Below are positions 29,103 through 39,027 of a DNA stretch of 64,000 nucleotides, one piece after another. Source of the DNA: Vibrio stylophorae (GTDB lineage Bacteria; Pseudomonadota; Gammaproteobacteria; Enterobacterales; Vibrionaceae); NCBI RefSeq assembly GCF_921293875.1, contig NZ_CAKLDI010000001.1, positions 774,475-838,474 of the forward strand. The letters run 5' to 3'. The stretch's first letter is position 1. Each line of letters opens with the position of its first letter. A program made the translations under genes and the position numbers. The notes beneath the pieces were generated by a model. That model worked only from the letters and a program-made list of their open reading frames with translations, searched no databases and was not told the DNA's origin.

Positions 29103-30104
29103 ATGGCGGCTCGCGAGTTTGACATTATTCAGCGTTACTTTACTCAGCCTGCGCAAGCGATTGATGATCCTTCGGTGCTTTGCGCCATTGGTGATGACTG
29201 TGCCATGGTGCAAGTTCCTATTGGTGAAGCGCTTTTGGTGAGTACTGATACTTGTGTGGCAGGCACCCATTTTTTACCCGAGGCACCTGCGCGTTGGGTT
29301 GCCCATAAATTGTTGGCATCGAATATCAGTGACCTCTGTGCCATGGGGGCAAAACCACGTTGGATTTCGCTGGCGCTCACCTTGCCAGAAATTAACGAGA
29401 CTTGGCTGGCTGAGTTTAGCCAAGGCTTTTTTGCGCTAGCGGCAAAGCACCAGTTAAGTTTGATTGGCGGTGATACCACCCAAGGCCCTTTGAGCGCAAC
29501 TGTGACGATTCACGGTAGCGCTCCTGCTGATCGTGTTTTAAAGCGTAGCGGTGCCATCGAAGGCGATTTCATCTATGTCACGGGCACCTTAGGTGATGCG
29601 GCTGCAGGGCTTGCCAAGATCTTGCAGCAGCGTGATTTTGGCGCGCAAAATGCCTATTTTGTTGAGCAGCATTATCTATCATCGCCTGCACCGGATTTTG
29701 CCTGCGCGATTGCCCCCTATGCCCATAGTGGGGTGGATATTTCCGATGGTTTGTACGCAGATTTAGGGCATATTTGCCAGCAGAGCCAACTTGCGGCAGT
29801 GTTGCAATTGGATTTATTACCACTTTCAGCACCATTGATTGACGCCTATGGATTGGTGCAGGCGCAGCAACTAGCCATCAATAGTGGTGAGGAGTATGAG
29901 CTATGTTTTACCGCTGATGCTGCGCATCACGAAACCTTGATGCAGCTAGCTCAAACCCATGGCGTGCAATTGACCATGGTGGGGCAGATGAAAGCGCTTG
30001 CTCAGATGGAAGTACCGGGTCATCGCAGCGCAGCGCAGTGCATTCAGTTATATCAGCAAGGTCAGCCGCTGTTACTTGAAAACCAAAGTTTTGAGCATTT
30101 TTAA
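29103..30104 (+). CDS. thiL: Thiamine-monophosphate kinase
   Basis: ThiL phosphorylates thiamine monophosphate to the active diphosphate. The 333-residue protein shows the PurM-like fold signatures: IGDDCAMV near the start, STDTCVAGTHFL, ASNISDLCAMGA and the GGDTT loop, and HSGVDISDGLYADLGH. GGGGAACT precedes the ATG at 29103. It forms a pair with pgpA, the common arrangement after nusB. Confidence 0.96.
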   Translation: MAAREFDIIQRYFTQPAQAIDDPSVLCAIGDDCAMVQVPIGEALLVSTDTCVAGTHFLPEAPARWVAHKLLASNISDLCAMGAKPRWISLALTLPEINETWLAEFSQGFFALAAKHQLSLIGGDTTQGPLSATVTIHGSAPADRVLKRSGAIEGDFIYVTGTLGDAAAGLAKILQQRDFGAQNAYFVEQHYLSSPAPDFACAIAPYAHSGVDISDGLYADLGHICQQSQLAAVLQLDLLPLSAPLIDAYGLVQAQQLAINSGEEYELCFTADAAHHETLMQLAQTHGVQLTMVGQMKALAQMEVPGHRSAAQCIQLYQQGQPLLLENQSFEHF

Positions 30105-30126
30105 TTGGTTTGTTTGAAAAGGATAA

Positions 30127-30654
30127 ATGATGAGCAAATTAACGGCTGCAGAGAAAAAAGCGGCGATTGCGCGAATTCGTTTAAGCAACCCTTGGCATCT
30201 TTTGGCCATGGGATTTGGCTCTGGATTATCGCCGGTGATCCCCGGCACCATGGGAACCCTAGCGGCTATTCCCTTTTATCTATTATTGGTGCAACTCCCG
30301 TTATGGGCCTATTTAGCTGCCATTGTTGTTGCCGCGGTTGTGGGCATTGCGATTTGCGATCGCACGGCAAAAGATATGGGCGTGCATGATCATGGCGGTA
30401 TTGTTTGGGATGAATTTGTGGGCTTTTGGATCACCATGATCTTTGTGCCAGCGCTAACGCCAGCATGGGTGATTTTAGGTTTTGTCCTCTTTCGCTTTTT
30501 TGACATGGTGAAGCCATGGCCCATTAGCTGGTTTGATCGCCGAGTACACGGCGGTTTTGGTATCATGATTGATGATGTGATCGCTGGTCTAATTGCCATG
30601 CTTGCCTTGTGGGGCTGTGGTCAGTGGCCATGGCTGGTGGCATTACTCGGGTAG
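30127..30654 (+). CDS. pgpA: Phosphatidylglycerophosphatase A
   Basis: PgpA removes phosphate from phosphatidylglycerophosphate to make phosphatidylglycerol at the inner membrane. The 175 residues contain the family segments FGSGLSPVIPGTMGT, the metal-binding VWDEFVGFWI, and RFFDMVKPWPI, among several membrane spans. It starts at ATG 30127 or the directly following ATG at 30130, after an AAGGAT. It is 22 bp downstream of thiL. Confidence 0.96.
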   Translation: MMSKLTAAEKKAAIARIRLSNPWHLLAMGFGSGLSPVIPGTMGTLAAIPFYLLLVQLPLWAYLAAIVVAAVVGIAICDRTAKDMGVHDHGGIVWDEFVGFWITMIFVPALTPAWVILGFVLFRFFDMVKPWPISWFDRRVHGGFGIMIDDVIAGLIAMLALWGCGQWPWLVALLG

Positions 30655-30678
30655 TTGCATAGAATTGCGTTGAAGTAA

Positions 30679-30711
30679 CAAAAAGCCACCGATAGGTGGC
30701 TTTTTGTTTAT
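30679..30711. terminator. Terminator between convergent pgpA and dxs
   Basis: AAAAAGCCACC / GGTGGCTTTTT stem with a short loop and a T-rich tail. A-rich sequence on the left can give a U run for dxs transcripts too. Confidence 0.85.
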
Positions 30712-30754
30712 CTGGGCTTTTTGTTTATCTAAGTGATGGGGAGGTTCGCACCCG

Positions 30755-32641
30755 TTACTTCGCGAGGTAATCGCGAATTTGTCGCTCGATCCCCGCGCCA
30801 TCAAGGCCAAGTTTTTGATAAATGCCCTCTTGACTGCCTTGCTCTACAAAGCGGTCGGGTAAGCCAAGTTGCAATACGGGCTTGAGCCATTGACGCTGCA
30901 TCATTAGTTCAATGACACCACTCCCTGCACCGCCTGCAATGGCATTTTCTTCAACTGTCACCAACACATCATGTTGCTGCGCCATTTTTTCAACCATGCG
31001 CTCATCCAGCGGTTTTACAAAACGCATATCCACTACGGTGGCGTTTAGTGATTCCGCCGCTTTCATCACTTCGGCTAAGCGGGTGCCAAAGTTTAAGATG
31101 GCCACTTTTGCTGAAGATGTTTCATTTTCGGCATCAGCTTGGCGAACCAAACGGCTTTGACCGATTTCGATGGTCTCGGTGCTATTTGGCATTTGTGTTT
31201 GCGGAATATTCCCACGTGGATAGCGCACAGCCGCCGGACCTTGGTAGGCATAACCTGTGTTGAGCAGTTGGCGACACTCTTCGCCGCAGCTTGGCGTCAT
31301 GATCACCAAATTCGGAATGCAGCGTAAGAAGCTTAAATCAAAAGCACCTTGGTGCGTTTGACCATCGGCACCCACAATTCCTCCGCGATCAATGGCAAAG
31401 AGTACGGGCAAATTCATGATGGCGACATCATGGATCACCTGATCATAGGCGCGCTGTAAAAAGGTGGAGTAGATCGCCACCACTGGGTGGGCGCCACCAA
31501 TGGCCATGCCAGTTGCGAGTGTCACGGCATGTTGCTCGGCAATGGCCACATCAAAAAAGCGTTCTGGATATTGCTGCGAAAATTCAACCATGCCAGAGCC
31601 TTCACGCATGGCTGGGGTGATCGCCAGAAGCTTGTCATCACGCGCTGCGGTATCGCAAAGCCATTGACCAAACAGTTTGGAGTAACTTGGACTACTGGCT
31701 TTGGTTTTTGGCAGTTGATCGCTTTGTGGATCAAATCGAGGGACACCGTGATAACCAATAGGGTCTAATTCTGCCGGTGTATAGCCTTTGCCTTTTTTAG
31801 TCATAATATGCAAAAGCTGCGGACCTTTAAGGTTGCGCATATTTTGCAGCGTTGGGATCAGCGCATCGAGGTCATGGCCATCAATGGGACCAATATAGTT
31901 AAAGCCAAGCTCTTCAAATAAAGTGCCTGGGGTCATCATCCCTTTGAGGTGCTCTTCTGCACGCCGAGCCAGCTCTTTAAGTGGCGGCGCACCAGCGAGT
32001 ACCTTTTTGCTGCCTTCACGAAGTGAGGTGTAAAGATCGCCAGAAAGTAATTGCGCAAAGCGGTTATTCATTGCCCCAACATTTTCCGAAATCGACATTT
32101 CGTTATCGTTGAGGATCACCAGCATATCAGGCTTGACGTCACCTGCATGGTTCATCGCTTCAAAAGCCATCCCTGCGGTGATCGCGCCATCACCAATGAC
32201 GGCGGCAATTTTTCGTGGTTTTTCTTGCTGGCGCTGAGTGATGGCAAGGCCTAGTGCAGCGCTGATTGACGTGGATGAGTGACCGACGGAAAGCACGTCA
32301 TATTCACTTTCTTCACGCCATGGGAATGGGTGTAAGCCATCTTGCTGACGAATGGTCGGCATTTGCTCGCGGCGACCCGTTAAAATCTTGTGTGGATAGG
32401 CTTGGTGACCCACATCCCAGATTAACTGATCAAAAGGCGTTTGGTAGACGTAGTGAAGCGCCACCGTTAATTCAACAGTGCCAAGCCCAGAGGCGAGGTG
32501 GCCGCTGGATTGGCTCACTGTATTGAGCAAGTATTGGCGCAGCTCTGCGCACAGCTCTGGCAACTGCTCTTTGGGGAGCAGGCGGAGGGCATCCGGCGTA
32601 TCGGCCAATGCTAGGGTCGGGTAGTGAGAGATATCCAACAT
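30755..32641 (-). CDS. dxs: 1-deoxy-D-xylulose-5-phosphate synthase
   Basis: Dxs condenses pyruvate and glyceraldehyde-3-phosphate, the first step of the MEP isoprenoid route, and also feeds thiamine and pyridoxal synthesis. In the 628 residues the TPP-binding motif is [18 protein letters not shown]...LNDNEMSIS (about 155-185), the transketolase-like middle domain has [11 protein letters not shown], and a C-terminal domain follows. It is the last gene of xseB-ispA-dxs, 33 bp after ispA. Confidence 0.98.
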   Translation of the reverse strand: MLDISHYPTLALADTPDALRLLPKEQLPELCAELRQYLLNTVSQSSGHLASGLGTVELTVALHYVYQTPFDQLIWDVGHQAYPHKILTGRREQMPTIRQQDGLHPFPWREESEYDVLSVGHSSTSISAALGLAITQRQQEKPRKIAAVIGDGAITAGMAFEAMNHAGDVKPDMLVILNDNEMSISENVGAMNNRFAQLLSGDLYTSLREGSKKVLAGAPPLKELARRAEEHLKGMMTPGTLFEELGFNYIGPIDGHDLDALIPTLQNMRNLKGPQLLHIMTKKGKGYTPAELDPIGYHGVPRFDPQSDQLPKTKASSPSYSKLFGQWLCDTAARDDKLLAITPAMREGSGMVEFSQQYPERFFDVAIAEQHAVTLATGMAIGGAHPVVAIYSTFLQRAYDQVIHDVAIMNLPVLFAIDRGGIVGADGQTHQGAFDLSFLRCIPNLVIMTPSCGEECRQLLNTGYAYQGPAAVRYPRGNIPQTQMPNSTETIEIGQSRLVRQADAENETSSAKVAILNFGTRLAEVMKAAESLNATVVDMRFVKPLDERMVEKMAQQHDVLVTVEENAIAGGAGSGVIELMMQRQWLKPVLQLGLPDRFVEQGSQEGIYQKLGLDGAGIERQIRDYLAK

Positions 32642-32674
32642 ACTTCTTTATTTTACGTTCGCGTATGATTCGTT

Positions 32675-33577
32675 TTAATGATTTCGCTCGATAATATATT
32701 GAGCAAACTTTTCTAAAGTATCTGTCTGGTAAGGCAAGGATGCGAGCGCGCTGATTGCATTTTGGTAACAATCTCTCGCTTTTTGTTGCGCGCCTTCAAG
32801 ACCAAGCAGGGCAGGATAGGTGCTTTTGTTATGTGCAACATCGGAGCCTTGCGGTTTTCCTAGGGTTTGAGTATCGCTGATTAGATCCAAAATGTCGTCT
32901 TGAACCTGAAAAGCAAGACCGATATTTCTGGCAAAGATATCCAGTTGTTGCAAAACCGTTGCGTTGTTGCAACCGCCTGCAAGTGCCCCCATGCGTACCG
33001 CCGCCATAATCAGTGCGCCTGTCTTATGGCGATGAATGGTTTCAAGTTGCGCTAAATCTGCATGTTGGCCTTCGGCCTGTAAATCCAGAGCTTGGCCAAT
33101 ACACATGCCATTGGCGCCAGATGCTTGCGCGAGGGTGGCGAGCATGGCAACACGATTCGCTTCCCCTTGCTGACTGAGTGGGCCTGTAGCCATCACCTCA
33201 AAAGCGAGGGTTTGTAGGGCATCGCCGGCTAAAATCGCATGCGCTTCATCAAATTGAATATGACAAGTGGGTTGACCACGACGCAGCGCATCATCATCCA
33301 TGGCGGGTAAGTCGTCGTGGATTAATGAGTAGGCATGAATCATCTCAATGGCTGTGGCAGGGGTGTCTAGCGCATCAACAGGCGCATTAAATAAAGCGCC
33401 CACTTCATAAACTAAAAATGGACGAACGCGTTTACCACCTAAGGTTGCGCCGTAGCGCATCGCTTGAATTAGTGGATTGTCGCAAAAGACTTGGCGATCG
33501 AGCCAACCGTGGATCTGCGCAGTACTTCGAGCTTGATGCTGTTGAAGCTGCTGTTGCCAAGCGTTTGAGCTCATCAT
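32675..33577 (-). CDS. ispA: Farnesyl diphosphate synthase
   Basis: IspA adds isopentenyl units to make geranyl and farnesyl diphosphate. The 300-residue protein has both aspartate-rich motifs, HDDLPAMDDD (about residues 86-95) and QDDILD (about 222-227), for Mg-diphosphate binding. It starts at ATG 33577 or the adjacent ATG 33574, only 3 bp after xseB, implying translational coupling. Confidence 0.97.
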   Translation of the reverse strand: MMSSNAWQQQLQQHQARSTAQIHGWLDRQVFCDNPLIQAMRYGATLGGKRVRPFLVYEVGALFNAPVDALDTPATAIEMIHAYSLIHDDLPAMDDDALRRGQPTCHIQFDEAHAILAGDALQTLAFEVMATGPLSQQGEANRVAMLATLAQASGANGMCIGQALDLQAEGQHADLAQLETIHRHKTGALIMAAVRMGALAGGCNNATVLQQLDIFARNIGLAFQVQDDILDLISDTQTLGKPQGSDVAHNKSTYPALLGLEGAQQKARDCYQNAISALASLPYQTDTLEKFAQYIIERNH

Positions 33578-33580
33578 TGA

Positions 33581-33826
33581 TTACTCATCTTCATCTTGTT
33601 GAAAGGTGCTCAGCGGTGCATCGTCTGATTGCGCCAATAAAATCTCAACGCGTTGCTCGGCATCGGTGAGTTTCTTCTGACCAATATTGACCAGACCCAC
33701 ACCACGTTCAAACTGTTTGAGCGCTTCTTCGAGCGGCAGGTCGCCATTCTCTAACTGTTGAACGATGGTATCGAGCTCGGTCATTGCAGACTCAAAGCTC
33801 ACATCTTCTGTTTTTTTTGTCGCCAT
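33581..33826 (-). CDS. xseB: Exodeoxyribonuclease VII small subunit
   Basis: XseB (81 residues) is the small helical subunit that joins XseA in exonuclease VII. It shows the family pattern SFESAMTELDTIVQQLENGDLPLEEALKQFERG. As is usual in gammaproteobacteria it opens the xseB-ispA-dxs operon. The start is ATG 33826, divergent from pomA with about 200 bp between. Confidence 0.96.
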   Translation of the reverse strand: MATKKTEDVSFESAMTELDTIVQQLENGDLPLEEALKQFERGVGLVNIGQKKLTDAEQRVEILLAQSDDAPLSTFQQDEDE

Positions 33827-33940
33827 AGTGGTTCCGACTTCAAAGTTCAGTGAAAAGACCGCAGCCCAAGACTCGATAAGGGATCAAAGCTCGGGCAAGA
33901 TAGTATCTATCGGCGGCTGTATTTTAACGAAAAAACAACC

Positions 33941-33966
33941 TAAAGATCGACAAAAGATGCCGATAT
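33941..33966 (+). promoter_or_regulatory. Sigma28 (FliA)-type promoter of pomAB
   Basis: TAAAGATC at 33941-33948 and GCCGATAT at 33959-33966 match the flagellar consensus TAAA-N15-GCCGATAA, with the spacer one base shorter (N14). It sits 59 bp before pomA, and stator genes are late FliA-dependent genes in Vibrio. Confidence 0.75.
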
Positions 33967-34024
33967 ATTAGATGTCAGATAAACTGAGCCGTTTTGTGCT
34001 CAACACTATCAATAGGAGCTTTCA

Positions 34025-34789
34025 GTGGATTTAGCGACGCTGCTCGGCATACTCGGGGCTTTTGCCCTGATTGTGATGTCAATGCTATTGGGGGGGAGCA
34101 TCACCATGTTCCTCGACCTACCTTCTGCGTTAATCGTTGTCGGGGGAACCTTGGGCATCGTCTTGGCTAAGTTTAGCTTTGGCCAATTTTTCAGCTCCCT
34201 TAAGGTGGCAGGTAAAGCCTTTTTCTTTAAGACAGATAATCCTGAAGACCTGATCGCCAAATTGGTTGAAATGGCGGATGCCGCACGTAAAGGTGGTTTT
34301 CTCGCGCTTGAAGAGATGGAAGTGCGCAACTCCTTTATGCGTAAGGGCATCGATCTTTTGGTTGATGGTCACGATGCAGAAGTGGTTCGCAGTACGCTAC
34401 AAAAAGATATCGTCCTGACCAACGAGCGTCATGAAAGCAGTATTGGCTTTTTTACGGCCGCTGGTGATGTGGCGCCTGCGATGGGGATGATCGGGACCTT
34501 GATTGGTCTGGTGGCGATGCTGTCTAACATGGATGACCCGAAATCCATCGGTCCTGCAATGGCGGTTGCTTTGTTGACCACGCTTTATGGTTCGGTCATT
34601 GCCAACGTTATCGCCTTGCCCATCGCGGATAAACTTGCGATGCGTAAAGATCAGGAGCGATTGAATCGCCGTTTGATTTTAGATGGCGTACTTGCCATTC
34701 AAGATGGTCAAAACCCACGTGTGATTGATGGTTATTTGAAAAACTATCTACAAGAGAGCAAGCGCACCGTTAGCGGTGATGAGTCTTAG
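34025..34789 (+). CDS. pomA: Na+-driven flagellar stator subunit PomA
   Basis: PomA forms the stator ring with PomB around the flagellar motor and conducts Na+. The 254 residues hold four membrane spans (two near the N-terminus, two at about 150-205 with GDVAPAMGMIGTLIGLV) and a charged cytoplasmic loop (MRKGIDLLVDGHD) that contacts FliG. It starts with GTG after TAGGAGC. pomB follows 8 bp downstream. Vibrio-type sequence and marine context favour sodium over proton coupling. Confidence 0.95.
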   Translation: MDLATLLGILGAFALIVMSMLLGGSITMFLDLPSALIVVGGTLGIVLAKFSFGQFFSSLKVAGKAFFFKTDNPEDLIAKLVEMADAARKGGFLALEEMEVRNSFMRKGIDLLVDGHDAEVVRSTLQKDIVLTNERHESSIGFFTAAGDVAPAMGMIGTLIGLVAMLSNMDDPKSIGPAMAVALLTTLYGSVIANVIALPIADKLAMRKDQERLNRRLILDGVLAIQDGQNPRVIDGYLKNYLQESKRTVSGDES

Positions 34790-34797
34790 GAGGCTGC

Positions 34798-35769
34798 GTG
34801 GAAGACGAAAGCCCTAAAAAAGAGAAGGCGGGTGCCCCCGGTTGGATGGCAACCTTTGCTGATCTTGCCACATTGCTAATGTGCTTTTTCGTATTGCTGC
34901 TGTCTTTTTCTGAGATGGATGTGCTGAAATTTAAGCAGATTGCGGGCTCAATGAAATACGCCTTTGGTGTGCAAAACATGCTGGATGTAAAGGATATTCC
35001 CAAAGGCACCAGTGTGATCGCGCAGGAGTTTCGTCCTGGTCGCCCAGAGCCGACACCCATTGAAGTGATCATGCAGCAAACCATTGATATGACGCAGCAA
35101 AGCCTTGACTTCCATGAAGGGGAATCATCAAAAGCTGGCGGCATGCAGCGCGATCAAGGTAAGCAAACAGGCGGTCAAAGCATGCAGCAATCGAGCCGTC
35201 AAAATAAAGCGGCCGAAGCGCAAGAAAGGCAAAAGCGTCAGGAGCGTCTTGAGCAAGCACTGCGTCAAGCGTTGCAAAAGCAAATTAAAGAGGGTGCCAT
35301 TGAGGTTGAAAGTTTGGGGCAGCAATTGGTCATTCGTATTCGTGAGAAAGGATCATTCCCAGCAGGCTCAGCCTTCTTGCAGCCTAAATTCCGACCTTTA
35401 GTGCATCAAATCGCTGAGTTGGTGAAAGATGTGCCGGGAGAAATTCGCGTCTCAGGCCATACGGATAATCAGCCGCTGGACTCTGAGTTGTATCGCTCGA
35501 ATTGGGATCTATCGGCGCAGCGTGCTGTGTCAGTGGCGCAAGAGATGGAAAAAGTACATGGCTTTGAACATCATCGTATGCAAGTGATTGGTATGGCAGA
35601 TACCAAGCCACGTTTCCCTAATGATACACCGGAGCATCGCGCGATGAATCGTCGTGTGGAGATTGCTATCATGCAGGGTAAACCGCATCTTTCCGATGAG
35701 GTGATTTCTGGTGAAGCGCTAGATGTGCAGCACCGACAAGGTCATGAGACTTTGCAATCTAAGCCCTGA
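34798..35769 (+). CDS. pomB: Na+-driven flagellar stator subunit PomB
   Basis: PomB anchors the stator to peptidoglycan. Near the N-terminus is the single span with the ion-binding Asp22 (TFADLATLLMCFF). A Gln-rich linker (about residues 90-165) leads to a C-terminal OmpA-like domain (about 180-305: SGHTDNQPL, NWDLSAQRA, NRRVEIAI). The 323-residue length fits Vibrio PomB. A GTG start follows TAGGAGG, overlapping the end of pomA's leader spacing. Confidence 0.96.
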   Translation: MEDESPKKEKAGAPGWMATFADLATLLMCFFVLLLSFSEMDVLKFKQIAGSMKYAFGVQNMLDVKDIPKGTSVIAQEFRPGRPEPTPIEVIMQQTIDMTQQSLDFHEGESSKAGGMQRDQGKQTGGQSMQQSSRQNKAAEAQERQKRQERLEQALRQALQKQIKEGAIEVESLGQQLVIRIREKGSFPAGSAFLQPKFRPLVHQIAELVKDVPGEIRVSGHTDNQPLDSELYRSNWDLSAQRAVSVAQEMEKVHGFEHHRMQVIGMADTKPRFPNDTPEHRAMNRRVEIAIMQGKPHLSDEVISGEALDVQHRQGHETLQSKP

Positions 35770-35794
35770 GTTTGTTCAGATGATGAACTGCAAT

Positions 35795-35826
35795 AAAAAA
35801 GCGATGCTGATGCATCGCTTTTTTTA
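35795..35826. terminator. Bidirectional terminator between pomB and folD
   Basis: AAAAAAGCGATGC / GCATCGCTTTTTTT stem; A-rich left arm and T-rich right arm allow use by both converging genes. Confidence 0.87.
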
Positions 35827-35910
35827 TTCTCTCAATCTGTTATTTCAGCCCGTTACTTGAACCCGTCATTTGAGAATCTGAGGTCACTCGGGTTGCGAAC
35901 ACATCACTGC

Positions 35911-36765
35911 TTATGAGTGAAACTGCTCACAGGCAAGCAGTGTGTTTTCAATCAGGGTAGCGACTGTCATCGGCCCGACACCGCCAGGTACTGGAGTGAT
36001 GTAACTGGCGCGAGTTACTGCGGTATCAAAGGCCACATCGCCAGCAAGTTTGCCATTGTCGAGACGGTTGACGCCCACATCGATCACCACGGCACCCTCT
36101 TTGACCCATTCGCCAGGAATAAAGAAAGGCTTACCAACTGCAACCACTAAGAGGTCGGCTTGGCGCACATGACTTTCTAAATCTTGGGTAAAACGATGAC
36201 AAGTGGTGGTGGTGCAACCCGCGAGTAGAAGCTCCATGGTCATTGGACGGCCAACAATATTTGAAGCGCCGACAATCACTGCATGTTTACCACGTAGTGG
36301 AATATTGTAGCGCTCCAGCAAGGTCATAATGCCTTTTGGGGTACAAGAGCGCAGTGTCGGAATACGCTGACACAAACGGCCCACATTATATGGATGGAAA
36401 CCATCGACATCTTTATCTGGGCGAATAAGTTCAAGTACCTTCGTGCTATCAATACCGGCTGGCAGAGGCAATTGCACCAAAATACCATCAACCTTGTCGT
36501 CTTGGTTCAAGGTTTCAATCAGTGCTAATAGTTCGCTTTCAGAGGTGGTACCTGGAAGGTCAAATGACTTCGACACAAAGCCCACTTCTTCACAGGCTTT
36601 ACGTTTACTGCCGACATACACTTCCGAGGCAGGATCGCTGCCCACTAAAATAACCGCTAATCCTGGTGCGCGGCGACCGGATGCGACACGAGCTGCAACA
36701 CGAGCGGCGACTTCTTCGCGAACGCGCTGAGCAATCAATTTTCCATCAATAATATTTGCAGACAT
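35911..36765 (-). CDS. folD: Methylenetetrahydrofolate dehydrogenase/cyclohydrolase
   Basis: FolD interconverts 5,10-methylene-THF and 10-formyl-THF, the formyl donor for purines and initiator tRNA. The 284 residues include the catalytic [13 protein letters not shown] with its Lys, the QLPLP segment, and the NADP-binding [12 protein letters not shown]. The ATG at 36765 gives the conserved MSANIIDGK start; an upstream ATG at 36822 would add an unconserved leader. It is monocistronic and converges on pomB. Confidence 0.97.
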   Translation of the reverse strand: MSANIIDGKLIAQRVREEVAARVAARVASGRRAPGLAVILVGSDPASEVYVGSKRKACEEVGFVSKSFDLPGTTSESELLALIETLNQDDKVDGILVQLPLPAGIDSTKVLELIRPDKDVDGFHPYNVGRLCQRIPTLRSCTPKGIMTLLERYNIPLRGKHAVIVGASNIVGRPMTMELLLAGCTTTTCHRFTQDLESHVRQADLLVVAVGKPFFIPGEWVKEGAVVIDVGVNRLDNGKLAGDVAFDTAVTRASYITPVPGGVGPMTVATLIENTLLACEQFHS

Positions 36766-36904
36766 CCCTTGGCTCTCTTGAACATCCCTTGAACAATGTG
36801 GTGGAATTGTCTCAGAATCCAAGAAATCTGTCAGTAACTGAACCGATTTTTGATCAAGATTGTTGCTTCTTTACCCAACCAAAAGTGCTCGCTCAAAGAA
36901 ACAA

Positions 36905-36932
36905 TTGACCCTATGGCGGTGAGCCGTATAAT
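36905..36932 (+). promoter_or_regulatory. Promoter of tRNA-Arg
   Basis: TTGACC at 36905-36910 and a perfect TATAAT at 36927-36932, 16 bp apart. A GC-containing discriminator follows, as is common for stable RNA promoters. Confidence 0.82.
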
Positions 36933-36964
36933 GCCAAGCGTTGTACGGCTTCTACGTACACCAT

Positions 36965-37041
36965 GCGCCCTTAGCTCAGCTGGATAGAGCACGTCCCTTC
37001 TAAGGATGTGGTCGCAGGTTCGAATCCTGCAGGGCGTGCCA
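36965..37041 (+). tRNA. tRNA-Arg (anticodon TCT)
   Basis: A complete 77-nt cloverleaf. The acceptor stem pairs GCGCCCT with AGGGCGT (first pair G-U), the D arm is AGCTCAGCTGGATAGAGC, the anticodon loop CTTCTAA carries TCT, and the T arm has GGTTCGAATCC. The CCA end is encoded. Sequence closely follows E. coli argU. It reads AGA/AGG codons. It stands alone with its own promoter and terminator. Confidence 0.97.
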
Positions 37042-37050
37042 TAATTCTAA

Positions 37051-37083
37051 GGCGAAGATAACTCAGTTATCTTCGCCTTTTTC
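37051..37083 (+). terminator. Terminator of tRNA-Arg
   Basis: Long stem GGCGAAGATAACT / AGTTATCTTCGCC with a tiny loop and TTTTT, ten bases after the tRNA. Confidence 0.9.
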
Positions 37084-37159
37084 ATTTCTTGATTCTAACC
37101 ATCATCTGTCTGCTGTGTCTGCTGTGTCTGCTGATTGTGCGCCTCAGTTTTGAGGGGGC

Positions 37160-37630
37160 TTAGTCTATTTGGGATTGTCTTTTCGCTGCTGCCTCTGCTT
37201 TTGCTTCCGCCATCACCTTTGCGAAATAGGCTTCTATTTGCGCTGAGGTGAGCATTTCAGTCTGATTGTTGAAACAGTAGTTGCTGGGCTTTAGATCAAT
37301 AAAGTACTGCATCGCCATGTTGGTGTTGTCCATATTTTCGAGTAAACCAAGCGGCACATTGAATTCGTTACTTTTTTTGACGCGATAGTAAAGATGCGTG
37401 CCGCAGTGACGACAAAAGCCTCTTTTCGCCCATGGTGAAGAATCAAATTCCTGCACATTTTCCTGCCCTTCGACCACAACAGACTGGCCGCATGGGATAG
37501 CGAATAGCGGCCCGCCGCCCCATTGCCGGCACATGCGGCAATGACAGACGCTAAAGTTTTGCTGCGCAGGTGTCGCTGTTATTTTGACTTGGCCACAAAG
37601 GCATTGACCTTGTTTGGGTTCACTCATCAT
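37160..37630 (-). CDS. GFA (CENP-V) family zinc protein
   Basis: The 156-residue product has the zinc-binding cysteines of the glutathione-dependent formaldehyde-activating enzyme/CENP-V family: CLCGQV (residues 10-15), CHCRMC (29-34) and CRHCGTH (about 73-79). Members are often annotated as glutathione S-(hydroxymethyl) synthase, but most have no proven activity, and no formaldehyde dehydrogenase is nearby. The C-terminal 25 residues are Ala/Glu/Lys rich. The start is one of two adjacent ATGs (37630 or 37627), after AGGGAGATAAA. Confidence 0.87.
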   Translation of the reverse strand: MMSEPKQGQCLCGQVKITATPAQQNFSVCHCRMCRQWGGGPLFAIPCGQSVVVEGQENVQEFDSSPWAKRGFCRHCGTHLYYRVKKSNEFNVPLGLLENMDNTNMAMQYFIDLKPSNYCFNNQTEMLTSAQIEAYFAKVMAEAKAEAAAKRQSQID

Positions 37631-38121
37631 TTATCTCCCTATGATTGATTCGCTAAATCGATTGATTGACACAAGAAAAGAAGGCGCGAGGGCTAGTATC
37701 TGATCCTGTGTATAACGCTCTTATGGCGTGTTTGTTTGATGAAGTATAAAGCGAAAAATAGACACTGTATATTTAAACAGTTACCTTTGTTTGCGTGAAA
37801 TACGCGGCAATATAAAAGTGTCAGCTTGAGTAGCCATTTTATCTTATTGTTAATTTTGTTACTGGCATTGACTGGTTCACTTTTGTGCAATAGAAAAAGA
37901 GTCAATCGGTTTGATTTTTCTTTGCCATACTAAAGGCAGAGAAGTGAGCTGTGGCTTGCGTTTGCGGTGTATTTGGATTGAATAAAAATGAATTTATTTT
38001 TTGTTAATAAGACAAAAAATTTTTGTTTTGATTTTCCCCATCCCTCTCGTAAGGTGCCGCCTCTTTTGGTTGTCCAACCAAACTTTCACCTTGTCTTTTT
38101 TTCCATGTTATAGGGTTCGCT
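37631..38121. other. Long AT-rich gap upstream of rimK
   Basis: About 490 bp between the divergent GFA gene and rimK. It is AT-rich, with runs such as AAAAATTTTTG near 38015. A small open frame on the minus strand (37693-37905) lacks a ribosome site and family features. The rimK promoter should lie here; I saw no operator. Confidence 0.4.
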
Positions 38122-39027
38122 ATGCGTATTGCTATTTTGTCTCGCAATGAAAATTTGTATTCCACGCGCCGTTTGAAAGAGGCCGGGGAAGCACGCGGTC
38201 ATCACGTTGATGTGATCGATACGTTGCATTGCTATATGGACATTACCAGTAGTAGTCCAAAGGTTCGCTATAACGGTGAAGAGCTACCACCTTATGATGC
38301 GGTGATCCCGCGTATTGGCTCTTCTGTGACCTTTTACGGCACGGCCGTGGTTCGCCAGTTTGAGATGATGGGGACGTTTTGCGTCAATGAATCCGTCGCG
38401 ATCAGTCGCTCACGCGATAAACTGCGCTCACTGCAGCTGTTGTCTCGTAAAGGGATTGGTTTGCCACGCACCGGTTATGCGTCACGCCCAGATAAAATTC
38501 AGGATGTGATTCGTAATGTCGGTGGCGCACCTTTGGTAATCAAACTATTGGAAGGCACACAAGGGATTGGTGTGGTATTGGCCGAAACCAATAAAGCTGC
38601 AGAGAGTGTGATTGAAGCCTTTATGGGCATGAATGCCAACATTCTCGTGCAAGAGTTTATTGAAGAAGCTAATGGTGCTGATTTACGTTGCTTTGTTGTG
38701 GGTAACAAAGTGATAGCCGCGATGAAACGTCAAGCGGCGGAAGGCGAATTTCGCTCAAACTTACACCGCGGTGGTACTGCCCAGTTGGTGCGTTTGAGCA
38801 AAGAGGAGCGCGCGACTGCGATTCAGGCTGCTAAGGCCATGGGGTTGAATCTATGTGGCGTTGATATACTGCAATCCAATCGTGGGCCTGTGGTGATGGA
38901 AGTGAACTCATCACCAGGTCTTGAAGGGATTGAAAACGCAACAGGGAAAGATGTCGCGGGTTTGATCTACGAGTTTATTGAAAAGAACGCCAAACCTAAT
39001 GCGACCCGTACACGAGGACAGGGTTAA
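38122..39027 (+). CDS. rimK: RimK-family alpha-L-glutamate ligase
   Basis: An ATP-grasp ligase of 301 residues, the same size as E. coli RimK, which adds glutamates to the C-terminus of ribosomal protein S6. Motifs include [26 protein letters not shown], the nucleotide-binding [32 protein letters not shown], and the metal-binding end [14 protein letters not shown]. An ATAGGG lies before the ATG. Its stop abuts the ATG of the next gene (TAA-ATG), so the three genes form one translational unit. Confidence 0.93.
   Translation: MRIAILSRNENLYSTRRLKEAGEARGHHVDVIDTLHCYMDITSSSPKVRYNGEELPPYDAVIPRIGSSVTFYGTAVVRQFEMMGTFCVNESVAISRSRDKLRSLQLLSRKGIGLPRTGYASRPDKIQDVIRNVGGAPLVIKLLEGTQGIGVVLAETNKAAESVIEAFMGMNANILVQEFIEEANGADLRCFVVGNKVIAAMKRQAAEGEFRSNLHRGGTAQLVRLSKEERATAIQAAKAMGLNLCGVDILQSNRGPVVMEVNSSPGLEGIENATGKDVAGLIYEFIEKNAKPNATRTRGQG

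Noticed and set aside
37110-37136. Short CTGCTGTGT repeats after the tRNA terminator
   Set aside because: Three short copies with no further structure; likely slippage, not a CRISPR or regulatory array.
36965-37160. tRNA-Arg as an integration site for an island
   Set aside because: No integrase, no repeated tRNA 3' end found nearby; only a GFA-family gene and an AT-rich gap follow.
37693-37905. A 70-codon open frame in the gap before rimK
   Set aside because: AT-rich, no ribosome site and no recognisable features.
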